Under the pieces are notes generated by a model. The model did not search any database. It was not told where the DNA came from and saw only the letters and a program-made list of their open reading frames with translations. From assembly GCF_964063325.1 (NCBI RefSeq), contig NZ_OZ061315.1, positions 496,001 through 560,000 on the forward strand: a stretch of DNA of 64,000 nt, written 5' to 3'. The DNA comes from Hafnia alvei (lineage in GTDB: Bacteria > Pseudomonadota > Gammaproteobacteria > Enterobacterales > Enterobacteriaceae). This document shows positions 51,839 through 61,717 of this stretch, in pieces. Both the position numbers and the translations under genes were made by a program. Position 1 is the stretch's first letter. Each line of letters begins with the position of its first letter.

Positions 51839-52645
51839 ATGATGTTTTCCGACTGGTTAACTCGGTGGAATTTACAGGCCGATGGGGCAGTGATAGAGAC
51901 TCATAGCAGCCAGCTATTGCCAGTTTTATGCGTTGGCATTCCATTAATGCTGAAACTTGCTCTGGTTGAAGAGGAGCGCCGTGGTGCCGATTTAATGCAA
52001 TGGTGGAATGGGAATGGTGCTGCGAAGGTTGTTGCTCATCATAACGAAGCCTTGCTGATGGAACGCGCCTGCGGAGCCAAAAATTTGCTGCATATGGCTA
52101 AACATAGCCAAGACGATGAAGCGAGCCAGATTATGTGCCGTGTCGTTACTCAGTTGCATGCTTGCCGTGAAGAAACGGCACCTCCGCTGGAGGCATTGCA
52201 TCAGCGCTTTACGGCATTACGGAAGGCTGCATTGTTGTCTCATGATCCACTAATGTCATTGTGTTGTTCGGTTGCCGAAACGTTGTTGTCTAGCCCACAA
52301 GACGAAGTGGTATTGCACGGCGATATACACCATGGAAATATTTTAGATTTTGGTGAGCGTGGTTGGTTGGCAATTGACCCCAAAGGCTTATTCGGTGAGC
52401 GTGGTTATGATTATGCCAACTTATTTTGTAATCCAGAGCTTGTAACGTGCACGCAGCTCGAGCGTTTTTTGCGTCAACTCACCGTGGTTACGCAGGCAGC
52501 AAACTTAGATAGGCAGAGATTGCTGATGTGGATTATGGCCTACGCGGGTTTATCGGCGGCTTGGTTTCTAGAAGATAATGAGTTGGATTATGTCGTGAGC
52601 CGAATGAGCATCGCGAGATTTGCCGCTGACGCATTGGGGATCTGA
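51839..52645 (+). CDS. APH(6)/StrB-like streptomycin phosphotransferase homologue
   Basis: Protein-kinase-fold antibiotic phosphotransferase of 268 residues, close in layout to APH(6) enzymes (StrB). Features are VGIPLMLKL with Lys39, the RRGADLMQWWNGNGAAKVV segment, the catalytic loop LHGDIHHGNIL (Asp162) and the metal site AIDPKG (Asp180). GFAxAN is replaced by GERGYDYANLF. GAGGAAAG precedes the ATG. Whether it confers resistance is unknown; homologues on chromosomes are often silent or have other substrates. It is not flanked by mobile elements. It is divergent from ytfE. Confidence 0.85.
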   Translation: MMFSDWLTRWNLQADGAVIETHSSQLLPVLCVGIPLMLKLALVEEERRGADLMQWWNGNGAAKVVAHHNEALLMERACGAKNLLHMAKHSQDDEASQIMCRVVTQLHACREETAPPLEALHQRFTALRKAALLSHDPLMSLCCSVAETLLSSPQDEVVLHGDIHHGNILDFGERGWLAIDPKGLFGERGYDYANLFCNPELVTCTQLERFLRQLTVVTQAANLDRQRLLMWIMAYAGLSAAWFLEDNELDYVVSRMSIARFAADALGI

Positions 52646-52695
52646 CCGGTCTATACCGAGCATCCCCCCACTGCGAATCAGCGGGGGGATTAGTA

Positions 52696-54645
52696 TTACT
52701 TTTGTAGATCAATCTGATACAGCGCAAAACCTAAATTATCTTGGCCTTTGCTGATCAGCGGATACTGAGCATGTTCAGAAATGAATTTGCTCGCTTTTTC
52801 ACTTGGTGAAGTTTCAAAGCGAATATCCAGCGGCGTTTTGCTGTGAATTGGCGCGAGTCGCCAGTTGTTATCCACCTGCGGAGTGACTGCGCCATGCTTT
52901 TTGGTCTCGGTGCGAATGTAGTCGGCAAGTACGGCACGGTTTTCATCAGGCGAAGCAAACGCAATATGCTTATCGCCGGTTCCTGCAAACTTGCCGCCGT
53001 AGGCGCGGTAGTTGTTGGTCGCAATCAGGAATTGGGCTTTAGGATCAATCGGTTTGCCGTTGAATGTTAGACCCTTAATGCGTTCGGATTTAGGGTTTAT
53101 CAGCGCACATTCGCCGTCGTAGCGCGCTGGCTGGCTAACATCAACCTGATAATTGACGCCGTCAATGATGTCAAAATTGTAGGTACGGAATCCATCCCAG
53201 TTAATCAACTCCTGAGGTTTGCTGCTGCTAATATCGATTTGGTTGTACTGCCCAGCAGAGCACTCCAGCCACTCTTTCACATCGGCGCCGCTGGCTTTGA
53301 CCACCACCAACGTATTTGGATATAGGTAAAGATCGGCGGCGTTGCGGAAGGTGAGCTGGCCTTTTTCGACTTCCACATAGCTGGCCGGATCGTTTTTGCG
53401 CCCGCCAACTTTAAACGGCGCTGCGGCAGAGAGCACGGGAATATCGGCCAGATCCGGATCGCCTTGGATATAGTGTTCAACGTAGGCGCGCTGGGCGTTA
53501 TTCACGATCTGTACCGTTGGATCGTCTTGGATTAGCGCCAGATAGCTGTACATATTATCGTTGGATTTACCGATAGGCTGGCTGACAAAATCGCGGGTAC
53601 CTTTGTGATCGTCTTTCAGCACGTTAACTAAAGCCGTGTCTTCTGCCGCCAATGATTTTTTATTAGCGAGATCGTAAATTGGACGTGCCTGCGCAGTAGC
53701 CTCTTCGACTTTCCAACTGCCTTGGTCGTTGTTTATCACCAGATCGACCAGACCTAAATGATCTCCCCATTGCCCAGGCATTACGGCAGGGATACCGTTC
53801 AACGTGCCTTTATCAATATTAACGCCTTTGATATCGGCAAAATCTTTGCTCGGGAAAACCGCGTGTGAATGACCGAACATAATGGCGTTGATATCGGGCA
53901 CTTGGCTCAGATAGTAAACCGAGTTCTCAGCCATCACCTGATAGGGAAGGCTGGATAGGCCAGAGTGTGGGATGGCAACAATCAGATCGGCGCCTTCTTT
54001 TTTCATCTGTGGTACATATCGACGGGCCGTTTCAGTGATGTCATTCACCTTCACTTTGCCAGCCAAATTGGATTTATCCCATGTCATGATTTGTGGTGGC
54101 ACAAAACCAATGTAGCCGATGCGCAGCGTATGCATTTTTCCATCTCGGTCTTTGACCTGCTTTTCGGCGATTAGGTAAGGCTTCCAAATCGGCTCGCCGG
54201 TTTTGGCATCGACCACGTTGGCATTGATATAAGGGAATTTCGCGCCAGCCTGCGCTTTCTTCAGATAATCCAATCCATAGTTAAACTCATGGTTACCGAT
54301 GTTGCCGACTGTGTAATCTAGCGTGTTCATCGCTTTATAAACGGGATGTATTTCGCCGTCTTTCAATCCCTTAGCTGCCATGTAATCGCCCAATGGACTA
54401 CCTTGGATCAGATCGCCGTTATCGACTAAAACGCTATTGGTGGCTTCATGGCGAGCATCGTTGATGAGGCTTGCGGTGCGCACTAGGCCAAATTTTTCAG
54501 TGGGTTTATCTTTGTAATAGTCGAAATCCATCATATTGCTGTGCAGGTCGCTGGTTTCGAGTATGCGTAAATCGACGGTTGCAGCCTGCGCAGAACCGGC
54601 AATGAGCAGGGCCAACAGAGAGTAAGAAAGGGGGCGAGCGGACAT
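52696..54645 (-). CDS. cpdB: 2',3'-cyclic-nucleotide 2'-phosphodiesterase/3'-nucleotidase
   Basis: Periplasmic bifunctional phosphatase that lets cells use 2',3'-cyclic nucleotides and 3'-AMP. The ATG at 54645 follows GGAGATCACC and gives signal peptide MSARPLSYSLLALLIAGSAQA and 649 residues. Earlier in-frame ATGs lack sites. The metallophosphatase domain has LETSDLHSNMMDFDYYKD, DNGDLIQGSPLGDYM, GNHEFNYG and FGHSHAVFP. The 5'-nucleotidase C-domain ends the protein. It resembles CpdB, not UshA. It is divergent from cysQ, as in E. coli. Confidence 0.96.
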   Translation of the reverse strand: MSARPLSYSLLALLIAGSAQAATVDLRILETSDLHSNMMDFDYYKDKPTEKFGLVRTASLINDARHEATNSVLVDNGDLIQGSPLGDYMAAKGLKDGEIHPVYKAMNTLDYTVGNIGNHEFNYGLDYLKKAQAGAKFPYINANVVDAKTGEPIWKPYLIAEKQVKDRDGKMHTLRIGYIGFVPPQIMTWDKSNLAGKVKVNDITETARRYVPQMKKEGADLIVAIPHSGLSSLPYQVMAENSVYYLSQVPDINAIMFGHSHAVFPSKDFADIKGVNIDKGTLNGIPAVMPGQWGDHLGLVDLVINNDQGSWKVEEATAQARPIYDLANKKSLAAEDTALVNVLKDDHKGTRDFVSQPIGKSNDNMYSYLALIQDDPTVQIVNNAQRAYVEHYIQGDPDLADIPVLSAAAPFKVGGRKNDPASYVEVEKGQLTFRNAADLYLYPNTLVVVKASGADVKEWLECSAGQYNQIDISSSKPQELINWDGFRTYNFDIIDGVNYQVDVSQPARYDGECALINPKSERIKGLTFNGKPIDPKAQFLIATNNYRAYGGKFAGTGDKHIAFASPDENRAVLADYIRTETKKHGAVTPQVDNNWRLAPIHSKTPLDIRFETSPSEKASKFISEHAQYPLISKGQDNLGFALYQIDLQK

Positions 54646-54820
54646 GGTGATCTCCATGAGTGTATTTATGACAAGCATCGCAATTAAACGTGTAACTACG
54701 ATGAAGGTATTTCCAGAAGTGTGAACACTGCCAGATAAAGGCGCAGGTGTCCGTGGGGGAGTTCACAGATGGGGGAGGGGGGCTCAACCGTCACCGAGTA
54801 TTTGCGATCCTCATGTTAGC

Positions 54821-55405
54821 CCGATGAAGGGTTTCGTCCGCCCGTGAGCAACTGCGTTTCTGTGAGGCTGCTGGCGTAGGCGTTTGAGTAAGGCGGTTCA
54901 AACGCTGCCTTGCATCTAGAATATTTTATGCTGGAACGGTGAAAGATTTCGTACGCCTGTGAGCAACTGCGTTTCTATGAAGCCGTTGGCGTAGGCGTCC
55001 GACGAAAGGTTGCCAGCGCGCAACCTCTCGACTCTCGCGCTTTTTACCGAGCCGTTTGTCCGACCGGTCTCGGAGCGTACATCCTGTACGCCCTCAACCT
55101 GCCACCAGCATCCCTGCTGGCGGCTCTAAAATGCATTCTTTCAACATGAAAAGATAAAAGGCAAAAGGCAAAAGGCATTTTTGTCTTTTTAACTGTTTAA
55201 GTTTTGGTAGAGAGAGCCACCGGTACAGGGATGTACCGGTGGAGTTTGGGGCGCCCGGGATGGGCGATACCAAACCGGAGCGGAGATGGCGTCTCGGATA
55301 AAGGCGCGCGGGTGTTGGGTGCGCGCGCTGGCGCACCCGACTCGGACGCCTTCACTTAGTTTGTATGTGAATACCGTTGCTGAAAGGCGGTCGAAACCTT
55401 ACACC
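54821..55405. repeat. Composite palindromic repeat element, copy B
   Basis: It fills most of the 874-bp gap between cpdB and cysQ. It repeats the order of copy A: two diverged direct units (TTTCGTCCGCCCGTGAGCA near 54831 and TTTCGTACGCCTGTGAGCA near 54947), a hairpin module (about 55004-55130), and a short A/T-rich centre with a GGCAAAA tandem (55131-55195). The inverted hairpin module (55196-55320) and an inverted end (about 55340-55405) follow. Stems shared with copy A differ by paired changes, for example GCGTAC/GTACGC here against GCGCAC/GTGCGC there, and GGGTGCG/CGCACCC against GGGGCG/CGCCCC. No protein is likely. Confidence 0.83.
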
Positions 55406-55519
55406 ATTACCCCATAAAAGATAGGCGAACGAAACACGCCGTTATGCCCACCAAAAGATGGCTATTCAACCCAAAAAAAACTAGTCTTCTAAACGACATC
55501 ATTGTTTAAAGAGGTAGGT

Positions 55520-56260
55520 ATGTTAGAACAAATTTCCCGACTGGCGCGTGAAGCCGGAGAGGCAATAATGCTCGTCTATCAAGACGATAAACCTCTTAAC
55601 GTAGAGCATAAATCTGACGACTCGCCGGTCACTGCGGCAGATCTGGCGGCGCATGAAGTAATCCGCGACGGCTTAGCGAAACTGACGCCTGAGATCCCTT
55701 TGCTGTCTGAAGAAGATCCGCCATCGTGGGCGATCCGCCAACATTGGCAACGCTATTGGCTGGTGGATCCTTTAGATGGCACCAAGGAATTTATCAGCCG
55801 CAATGGTGAGTTCACGGTCAATATCGCCCTGATCGAAAACGGTGTCCCTGTGATGGGCGTGGTTTATGCGCCGGTTAACGATGTTTTGTATTGCGCGGAG
55901 CGCGGCAAGGCTTGGAAAGAAGAGCAAGGCGTGCGTGAGCAAATCCACGTCAGCAATGCTAATCCACCCTTGGTGGTGGTGAGTCGTTCCCATGCCGATG
56001 ACGAGTTGAGAGATTATTTGGCTCAGTTGGGTGAGCATCAAACGGTTGCCGTAGGCTCTTCGCTGAAATTCTGTTTAGTGGCAGAGGGGAAAGCTCAACT
56101 TTATCCGCGCTTTGGGCCAACTAACGTTTGGGATACGGCAGCGGGGCATGCGGTTGCACTTGCTGCGGGGGCGCAGATCCACGATTGGCAGGGGAAAACG
56201 CTGGATTATACCCCGGCAGAATCCTTCCTGAATCCGGGGTTTCGTGTTTCTCTCTTTTAG
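55520..56260 (+). CDS. cysQ: 3'(2'),5'-bisphosphate nucleotidase CysQ
   Basis: Hydrolyses 3'-phosphoadenosine 5'-phosphate (PAP), the byproduct of sulfate assimilation, to AMP. It is an inositol-monophosphatase-fold, Mg-dependent, Li-sensitive enzyme. The start is the ATG at 55520 after GAGGTAGG (246 residues, as in E. coli). The metal motif WLVDPLDGTKEFI and the second site NVWDTAAGHAVALAAG are intact. Confidence 0.96.
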   Translation: MLEQISRLAREAGEAIMLVYQDDKPLNVEHKSDDSPVTAADLAAHEVIRDGLAKLTPEIPLLSEEDPPSWAIRQHWQRYWLVDPLDGTKEFISRNGEFTVNIALIENGVPVMGVVYAPVNDVLYCAERGKAWKEEQGVREQIHVSNANPPLVVVSRSHADDELRDYLAQLGEHQTVAVGSSLKFCLVAEGKAQLYPRFGPTNVWDTAAGHAVALAAGAQIHDWQGKTLDYTPAESFLNPGFRVSLF

Positions 56261-56264
56261 GTTT

Positions 56265-56822
56265 TTAAGAACCTAACAGCTGATGCAGCAGGCCGATAAC
56301 CTGCTGTACTTTCTGTGGCGTCAGCGCACCATCTTTCGCAAATTTTACGTTGCCTTGTTTATCCAGAACGACGATCGCCGATCCTTTTGGCTGTAAGTCC
56401 CATGCTTTTTTTGCCGCCCCTGTATCGTCGACGATAAATTGCGACCACGGGAACTCCTTCTTGCTGCTTTCAATACTGCTACGTACGAATGGCCCTGTAC
56501 CAATAATCGCGTCATCGGTATTGACGATGGTGGTGGTTTGGTATTTGTCGTGCGGTAAACCGGCTTTCTTGATAGCTTCAATCAGCGGATCGTTCATGTC
56601 TTTGGCAGATGTACGCCCAGCGATATGCTGAATGACTCGTACTTTTCCTCCCAACTGGGCACTGTTCCAGTTTTTGTAGCTAAACTCATTATTCTGATAG
56701 TTCAGTTCCCCACGGTCGCTGATGCCCACTGGCGCGACGCGCTGCTCTTGCTGAAAATTGTGTGCTGAAACTGACATCGATAGCAGCAGCAACGGAAGTA
56801 GGTAGTGTTTTTGTAGTTTCAT
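56265..56822 (-). CDS. ytfJ: YtfJ family periplasmic protein
   Basis: A 185-residue secreted protein (signal peptide MKLQKHYLLPLLLLSMSVSA) with a thioredoxin-like fold. Segments are GKVRVIQHIAGRTSAKDMND, FPWSQFIVDDTGAAKKAWDL and GSAIVVLDKQGNVKFAKDGAL. The CxxC motif is absent, so it is unlikely to be a thiol oxidoreductase. The role is unknown. It is convergent with cysQ. Confidence 0.9.
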   Translation of the reverse strand: MKLQKHYLLPLLLLSMSVSAHNFQQEQRVAPVGISDRGELNYQNNEFSYKNWNSAQLGGKVRVIQHIAGRTSAKDMNDPLIEAIKKAGLPHDKYQTTTIVNTDDAIIGTGPFVRSSIESSKKEFPWSQFIVDDTGAAKKAWDLQPKGSAIVVLDKQGNVKFAKDGALTPQKVQQVIGLLHQLLGS

Positions 56823-57153
56823 GCAGGCTCCCTAAATAAACAGTCAGAACGATCGTGTCAAAAGCATAGATTGTGATCGGAGGTCTGTCCTGTTTTGAAG
56901 TGTGATCGAAAGTTTTATTCTGTAAGGCAAAAACCTCATTTTTTGCGCGATTATTTCATGTTCGGTATGACTTTTTGCATACCATTCTGTCAGCTGAGGT
57001 AAATATAGTGAAAAATGCCGCTTTATGGGAACCCAAAGTTGTGAAAGCAGTCTATATTTATACTCCATTACGCGGATAGGGGCCGTGCAGCCGTTTTGGC
57101 TGATTGAATTTTTATACCCTGCCGCATGTCATTACCGGGAGGTAAACACAACA

Positions 57154-57360
57154 ATGAAAATCTTCCAACGCTACAATCCGCTTCTTGTTGCCAAGTATGT
57201 AAAAACCCTGTTTCGTGGACGGTTATATATCAAGGATGTCGGCGCTTTCGAGTTCGACATGGGGAAGGTTCTTCCCCCGAAAGTGCGAGACAAACGCCAC
57301 CTCAGCGCCATGTCTGAGATTAACCGTCAAGTCACACGACTGCAGGCCGAAATGGCATAG
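57154..57360 (+). CDS. ytfK: YtfK, SpoT-activating stress protein
   Basis: A small 68-residue DUF1107 protein. In E. coli it promotes (p)ppGpp accumulation through SpoT under phosphate or fatty-acid starvation. The start MKIFQRYNPLLVAKYVK is at 57154. The longer open frame from 57025 covers the promoter and has no family support. It sits alone between ytfJ and ytfL with its own terminator. Confidence 0.93.
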   Translation: MKIFQRYNPLLVAKYVKTLFRGRLYIKDVGAFEFDMGKVLPPKVRDKRHLSAMSEINRQVTRLQAEMA

Positions 57361-57432
57361 GCAGATTGGGAAGAGCTCCCTGCTGTGTTGTTAATAAGCT
57401 AGAGCTAATAGGCTAGAAAGTAGGAAAATGAT

Positions 57433-57458
57433 AACGGCCCTTGCGGGCCGTTTGTGTT
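57433..57458. terminator. Terminator between ytfK and ytfL
   Basis: AACGGCCC-TTGC-GGGCCGTT (8-bp stem, tetraloop) followed by TGTGTTT lies 72 bp after ytfK and 32 bp from the convergent ytfL stop. It may work in both directions. Confidence 0.85.
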
Positions 57459-57489
57459 TCTATAATGCATGCGGTTTAAAGCGCTGAAC

Positions 57490-58836
57490 TTAGGTATTTG
57501 CTTCTTTCGCTTTTTCTAAATCACCAGCCGCATCGGGAATGATCGGCGCAGGGCGTTCGGCCAAGCGAGTCACCAGCAACTGGTCGATTTTGTAGCTGTC
57601 GATATCAACAACTTCAAACTTATAGCCCGCATATTTGACGTAGTCGGTGCGTTTTGGAATTTTACGCAGCATATACATCATGAAGCCGCCGATGGTTTCA
57701 TAATTGCTGTTCTGCGGAAACTCTTCGATATCCAACACGCGCATCACATCATCAATTGGCGTAACGCCTTCAACCAGCCACGAGTTTTCATCGCGAGCGA
57801 TGATCTGTTCTTCTTGGCCTTGGCCAACCAGGTCGCCCATCAGCGTGGTCATTACGTCGTTAAGCGTGATGATACCCACCACTAACGCATATTCGTTCAG
57901 AATAATGGCGAAGTCTTCACCAGCGGTTTTAAAACTCTCTAACCCTTCAGACAACGTCAGCGTGTCGGGAATGATTAACACGTTACGAATTTGCACGCCG
58001 CTGCTCAGCACGAGGCTTTGATTGCCCAATACGCGGTTGAGCAAATCTTTGGAGTCAACGTAGCCCACCACGTGATCGATTGCCCCATCACAAACTAAAA
58101 ACTTAGAGTGCGGATGAGTAGAGACTTTTTCTTTGATGCTTTCTTCGCTTTCGCTCAAATCGAAGTAGATGATGCTTTCACGCGGCGTCATAGAAGAAGG
58201 AACCGTACGAGATTCCAGCTCAAAGACGTTCTCGATGATCTCGTGCTCTTGCTTGCGCAGCACGCCCGCTAATGCACCCGCTTCAACGACGGCGTAGATA
58301 TCATCAGAAGTAATATCGTCTTTACGTACCATTGGCAGCTTAAATAAGCGGAAGATCATGTTGGCAAGGCCGTTAAAGAACCATACCAAAGGTCTGAATA
58401 CCAACAGGCAGAAGCGCATCGGGTTGACGATCCGAACGGCGACCGTTTCAGGGGCGATCATACCGATGCGTTTCGGTGTGAGGTCGGCAAACAAAATAAA
58501 GCAGCTGGTAACCAACACGAAGGAACAGATAAAGCTGACCTGCTCGGAGATTTCTGGTGCCATAAAGCGGTCAAACAGAATCCGGAAGGTTGGGGAGAAT
58601 GCAGCATCACCGACGATACCACCGAGGATAGCGACGGCATTTAGCCCAATTTGTACCACGGTAAAGAAGTAACCAGGCTGTTCTTGGAGCGCAATGACAC
58701 GAGAAGCGTTGATATCGCCTTCATCTGCCATTGTTTTCAATTTCATTTTGCGAGAGGCAGCCAGTGAAATTTCCGAGATGGAAAAAAAGGCGCTTATCGC
58801 GATTAATACTAGGATCAGTAAAATACTGTTTAACAT
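57490..58836 (-). CDS. paeA: CNNM/CorC-HlyC family transporter, PaeA (YtfL)-like
   Basis: Inner-membrane protein of 448 residues: a DUF21 transmembrane domain (about 1-190), a CBS pair (about 205-335, TPRESIIYFDLSES) and a CorC_HlyC C-terminal domain. E. coli YtfL, renamed PaeA, exports cadaverine and putrescine and protects in stationary phase. I transfer this by homology and position between ytfK and msrA. Confidence 0.93.
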   Translation of the reverse strand: MLNSILLILVLIAISAFFSISEISLAASRKMKLKTMADEGDINASRVIALQEQPGYFFTVVQIGLNAVAILGGIVGDAAFSPTFRILFDRFMAPEISEQVSFICSFVLVTSCFILFADLTPKRIGMIAPETVAVRIVNPMRFCLLVFRPLVWFFNGLANMIFRLFKLPMVRKDDITSDDIYAVVEAGALAGVLRKQEHEIIENVFELESRTVPSSMTPRESIIYFDLSESEESIKEKVSTHPHSKFLVCDGAIDHVVGYVDSKDLLNRVLGNQSLVLSSGVQIRNVLIIPDTLTLSEGLESFKTAGEDFAIILNEYALVVGIITLNDVMTTLMGDLVGQGQEEQIIARDENSWLVEGVTPIDDVMRVLDIEEFPQNSNYETIGGFMMYMLRKIPKRTDYVKYAGYKFEVVDIDSYKIDQLLVTRLAERPAPIIPDAAGDLEKAKEANT

Positions 58837-59086
58837 AATTTATCCGCTTCGACCGGAGTGTTCCGGGGAATAGTGAAGGGCAGTGATTAATGGGAGTTTA
58901 ACAAAAAACGGCTAGTTTTTGCGCGCTATGCCGTGTACTAACTACTATTAACGAGGCCTCATTTCTGTGACCCGCGTCTAGTATAGCAGTAGCCATGAGA
59001 AACCAGCTAGCGATTAAAAGGTGCTCACTTCCTCATAACCTATTGCTATTAGCCAATTTTAATCGCGAAGCGGGTTCTCGACAATC

Positions 59087-59728
59087 TTAAAGCTGTGGTG
59101 GCAGACAGACCCCAATACCACCCAGACCGCAGTAGCCATGCGGGTTTTTATACAGATATTGCTGGTGCTCATCTTCTGCATAGTAGAACGGTTTGGCCGC
59201 GCTAATTTCGGTGGTGATTTCACGCAAGTCGTTGGCCTCCTTCATTGCTTTCTGAAAGCGAGCTTCGCTGGTCAGTGCCTCAGCCTGCTGCTGTGGGGTA
59301 AGCACGTAGATCGCAGAACGGTATTGGCTGCCAATGTCATTTCCCTGACGATCGCCCTGAGCGGGATCGTGATTTTCCCAAAACAGCTCAAGCAGTTTTG
59401 CATAGCTGATGATTTTTGGATCAAACACAATGCGAACGGCTTCTGCGTGGCCGGTTTGGCCAGAACACACTTCGCGGTAGGTTGGATTGGGGGTGAACCC
59501 GCCGCTGTATCCCGCCGCCGTACTGTAAATTCCCGGCTGTTGCCAGAACAGGCGTTCTACGCCCCAGAAGCATCCCATAGCAAAAATGGCGGTTTCCATG
59601 CCTTCTGGAACATCGGTCATAGAATTTCCGCTCACCGCATGTATTTTAGCAATAGGCATCGGGGTGTTGCGGCCAGGAAGGGCGTGCTCTGCCGTAAGTG
59701 GTTGAATGTCATGATTTGCGTTAGCCAC
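59087..59728 (-). CDS. msrA: Peptide methionine (S)-S-oxide reductase
   Basis: Repairs oxidised methionine in proteins and free methionine sulfoxide. The 213 residues contain the catalytic MGCFWGVERLFW (Cys53), GGFTPNPTYREVCSGQTGHAEAV and recycling cysteine(s) near the C-terminus (NPHGYCGLGGIGVC). CAGGAGG precedes the ATG. It is divergent from tamA, as in E. coli. Confidence 0.97.
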   Translation of the reverse strand: MANANHDIQPLTAEHALPGRNTPMPIAKIHAVSGNSMTDVPEGMETAIFAMGCFWGVERLFWQQPGIYSTAAGYSGGFTPNPTYREVCSGQTGHAEAVRIVFDPKIISYAKLLELFWENHDPAQGDRQGNDIGSQYRSAIYVLTPQQQAEALTSEARFQKAMKEANDLREITTEISAAKPFYYAEDEHQQYLYKNPHGYCGLGGIGVCLPPQL

Positions 59729-59980
59729 AGGAGGCTCCTGTCTTAGATTTATGTATCACTCAGCTACTATATACATAACTTTAGTGATTACTTTATTTAG
59801 ATCAATTCGGTCATTAGTTGTATCTCATACTTACTTTGCGCACAATATGCCTAATTATTGCAACCATGTTACTAATGGCATTGCAAACTGGTGCACATGC
59901 ACATTTTTGAATTCCGTCGGATAGCAGTTCCCCCTGACAGGCGGAATGTTTTACAGGTAGGGTAAACTTCAGGAGTTCGC

Positions 59981-61717
59981 GTGCCACGATTTCGTCTCTT
60001 TGGCTTTATATGCCTCTTTTTGGCATCCCCCTTGGCCAATGCAGCGCAAGTTCGCTTAAAAGTTGAAGGTTTAAGCGGGTCGCTCGAACAGAACGTACGA
60101 GCCAGTCTTTCCACCATCGAAAATGATGAAGTCAGCAACGATGGCCGTTTTCGCGCCCGAGTTGATGAATCCATTCGACGGGGGCTGAAAGCGCTCGGCT
60201 ATTATCAGCCAACTATTGAATTTGATTATCAAGATAAAAAACCGCCTGAAAGACCTTTGCTGATTGCGAAAGTGAAGGCCGGTGAACCCGTGCTGATTGC
60301 GGGAGTGGACGTGAAGATTTTAGGGCAGGCTAAAGATGACTCTGCCTATAAAGAACTGCTGAAAACCGGTGAGCCCAAAATTGGCACCGTGCTTAATCAC
60401 GGTACGTACGATAGTTTCAAGAATTCCCTGACTTCTATTGCGGTGCGTAGAGGTTACTTCGACGCCACGATGCCGGTGCATCAACTTGGCGTTATCGAGG
60501 ATGAGCGCAAAGCATTTTGGGATATCGATTTCGATAGCGGCAAACGCTATCGCTTTGGCGACGTTTCTTTTGAAGGTTCGCAGATCCGAGAAGAGTATTT
60601 GCAGCACTTGGTTCCTTTCGAAAAGGGTGAATATTACACCTCTGAGCAATTGGCCGAGTTTAGCCGCCGTTTGTCTGCCACCAACTGGTTCAACTCGGTG
60701 GTGGTATCGCCTGATTTTAAACAGGCAACCGCAGATAAAGAGCTGCCATTAGACGCGGTGGTTTCTCCTAAAGTGCGTAATACCGTTGAGCTCGGCGGCG
60801 GCTATGCCACCGACGTGGGGCCGCGCGTGCAGGCTACCTGGAAGCGCCCTTGGGTTAACTCGTACGGGCATAGTTTCGAAACCTCGCTCAACCTTTCAGC
60901 GCCAGAACAAACTGCAGATTTCAGCTATAAAATTCCGCTGCTAAAGAACCCGATTGAGCAATATTACCTATTGCAGGGCGGTTTCAAGCGTACCGATCTC
61001 AATGATACCGAAGAAGATACCACCACGCTGAACGTGGCGAGATATTGGGATCTGTCGAGTGGCTGGCAGCGTTCAGTTAACCTGCGTTGGAGCCTTAACC
61101 ACTTTACGCAGGGCGAAGTGTCGAACGATACCATGCTGTTGTATCCGGGAATTATGCTAAACCGCACCCGCTCTCGCGGGGGGCTAATGCCGGTATGGGG
61201 CGACAGCCAGCGCTATTCATTTGATGTATCCGACACTACATGGGGCTCTGACGTCGACTTTGCTGTCGTGCAGGCGCAGCAGGTGTGGATCCGCACGTTA
61301 GCCGAAAAACATCGCTTTGTGGTACGCGGTAACGTGGGGTGGATTGAAACGAATGACTTCGAAAAAGTGCCGCCAAACCTGCGCTTCTTCGCCGGTGGTG
61401 ACCGCAGTATTCGCGGATATAAATACAAATCTATTTCACCGGAAGATAGCTCAGGTAAGTTAACCGGTGCTTCCAAGCTCGCTACGGGATCATTGGAATA
61501 TCAATATAACGTCACTGGAAAATGGTGGGGTGCCACCTTTGTTGACTCTGGTGAAGCGGTGAACGATATCAAACGCAGTAATTTTTATACCGGCGCGGGT
61601 GTTGGCGTGCGCTGGGAATCACCGGTTGGGCCAATCAAGCTCGATTTTGCGGTGCCGGTTGGTGATAAAGATAACCATGATTTGCAGTTTTACATCGGAT
61701 TGGGGCCTGAACTATGA
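59981..61717 (+). CDS. tamA: Translocation and assembly module subunit TamA
   Basis: Omp85-family outer-membrane protein that, with TamB, helps insert some autotransporters and takes part in envelope lipid transport. The start is GTG at 59981, after AGGAG at 6 bp. It encodes a signal peptide (PRFRLFGFICLFLASPLANA), three POTRA domains (about 22-265) and a C-terminal 16-strand barrel with the conserved LRFFAGGDRSIRGYKYKSI loop. It has 578 residues. Its stop overlaps the tamB ATG (ATGA). Confidence 0.96.
   Translation: MPRFRLFGFICLFLASPLANAAQVRLKVEGLSGSLEQNVRASLSTIENDEVSNDGRFRARVDESIRRGLKALGYYQPTIEFDYQDKKPPERPLLIAKVKAGEPVLIAGVDVKILGQAKDDSAYKELLKTGEPKIGTVLNHGTYDSFKNSLTSIAVRRGYFDATMPVHQLGVIEDERKAFWDIDFDSGKRYRFGDVSFEGSQIREEYLQHLVPFEKGEYYTSEQLAEFSRRLSATNWFNSVVVSPDFKQATADKELPLDAVVSPKVRNTVELGGGYATDVGPRVQATWKRPWVNSYGHSFETSLNLSAPEQTADFSYKIPLLKNPIEQYYLLQGGFKRTDLNDTEEDTTTLNVARYWDLSSGWQRSVNLRWSLNHFTQGEVSNDTMLLYPGIMLNRTRSRGGLMPVWGDSQRYSFDVSDTTWGSDVDFAVVQAQQVWIRTLAEKHRFVVRGNVGWIETNDFEKVPPNLRFFAGGDRSIRGYKYKSISPEDSSGKLTGASKLATGSLEYQYNVTGKWWGATFVDSGEAVNDIKRSNFYTGAGVGVRWESPVGPIKLDFAVPVGDKDNHDLQFYIGLGPEL

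Noticed and set aside
51839..52645. Mobile resistance cassette
   Set aside because: The phosphotransferase-like gene has no flanking inverted repeats, transposase, integrase or attC-like sites.
52696..54678. UshA 5'-nucleotidase as identity of this gene
   Set aside because: The sequence (LETSDLHSNMMDFDYYKD and the full C-domain) and the position next to cysQ fit CpdB, not UshA.
55094..55336. 80-residue minus-strand ORF in repeat copy B
   Set aside because: Same reason as copy A; the frame runs through the variable A/T centre with no conservation.
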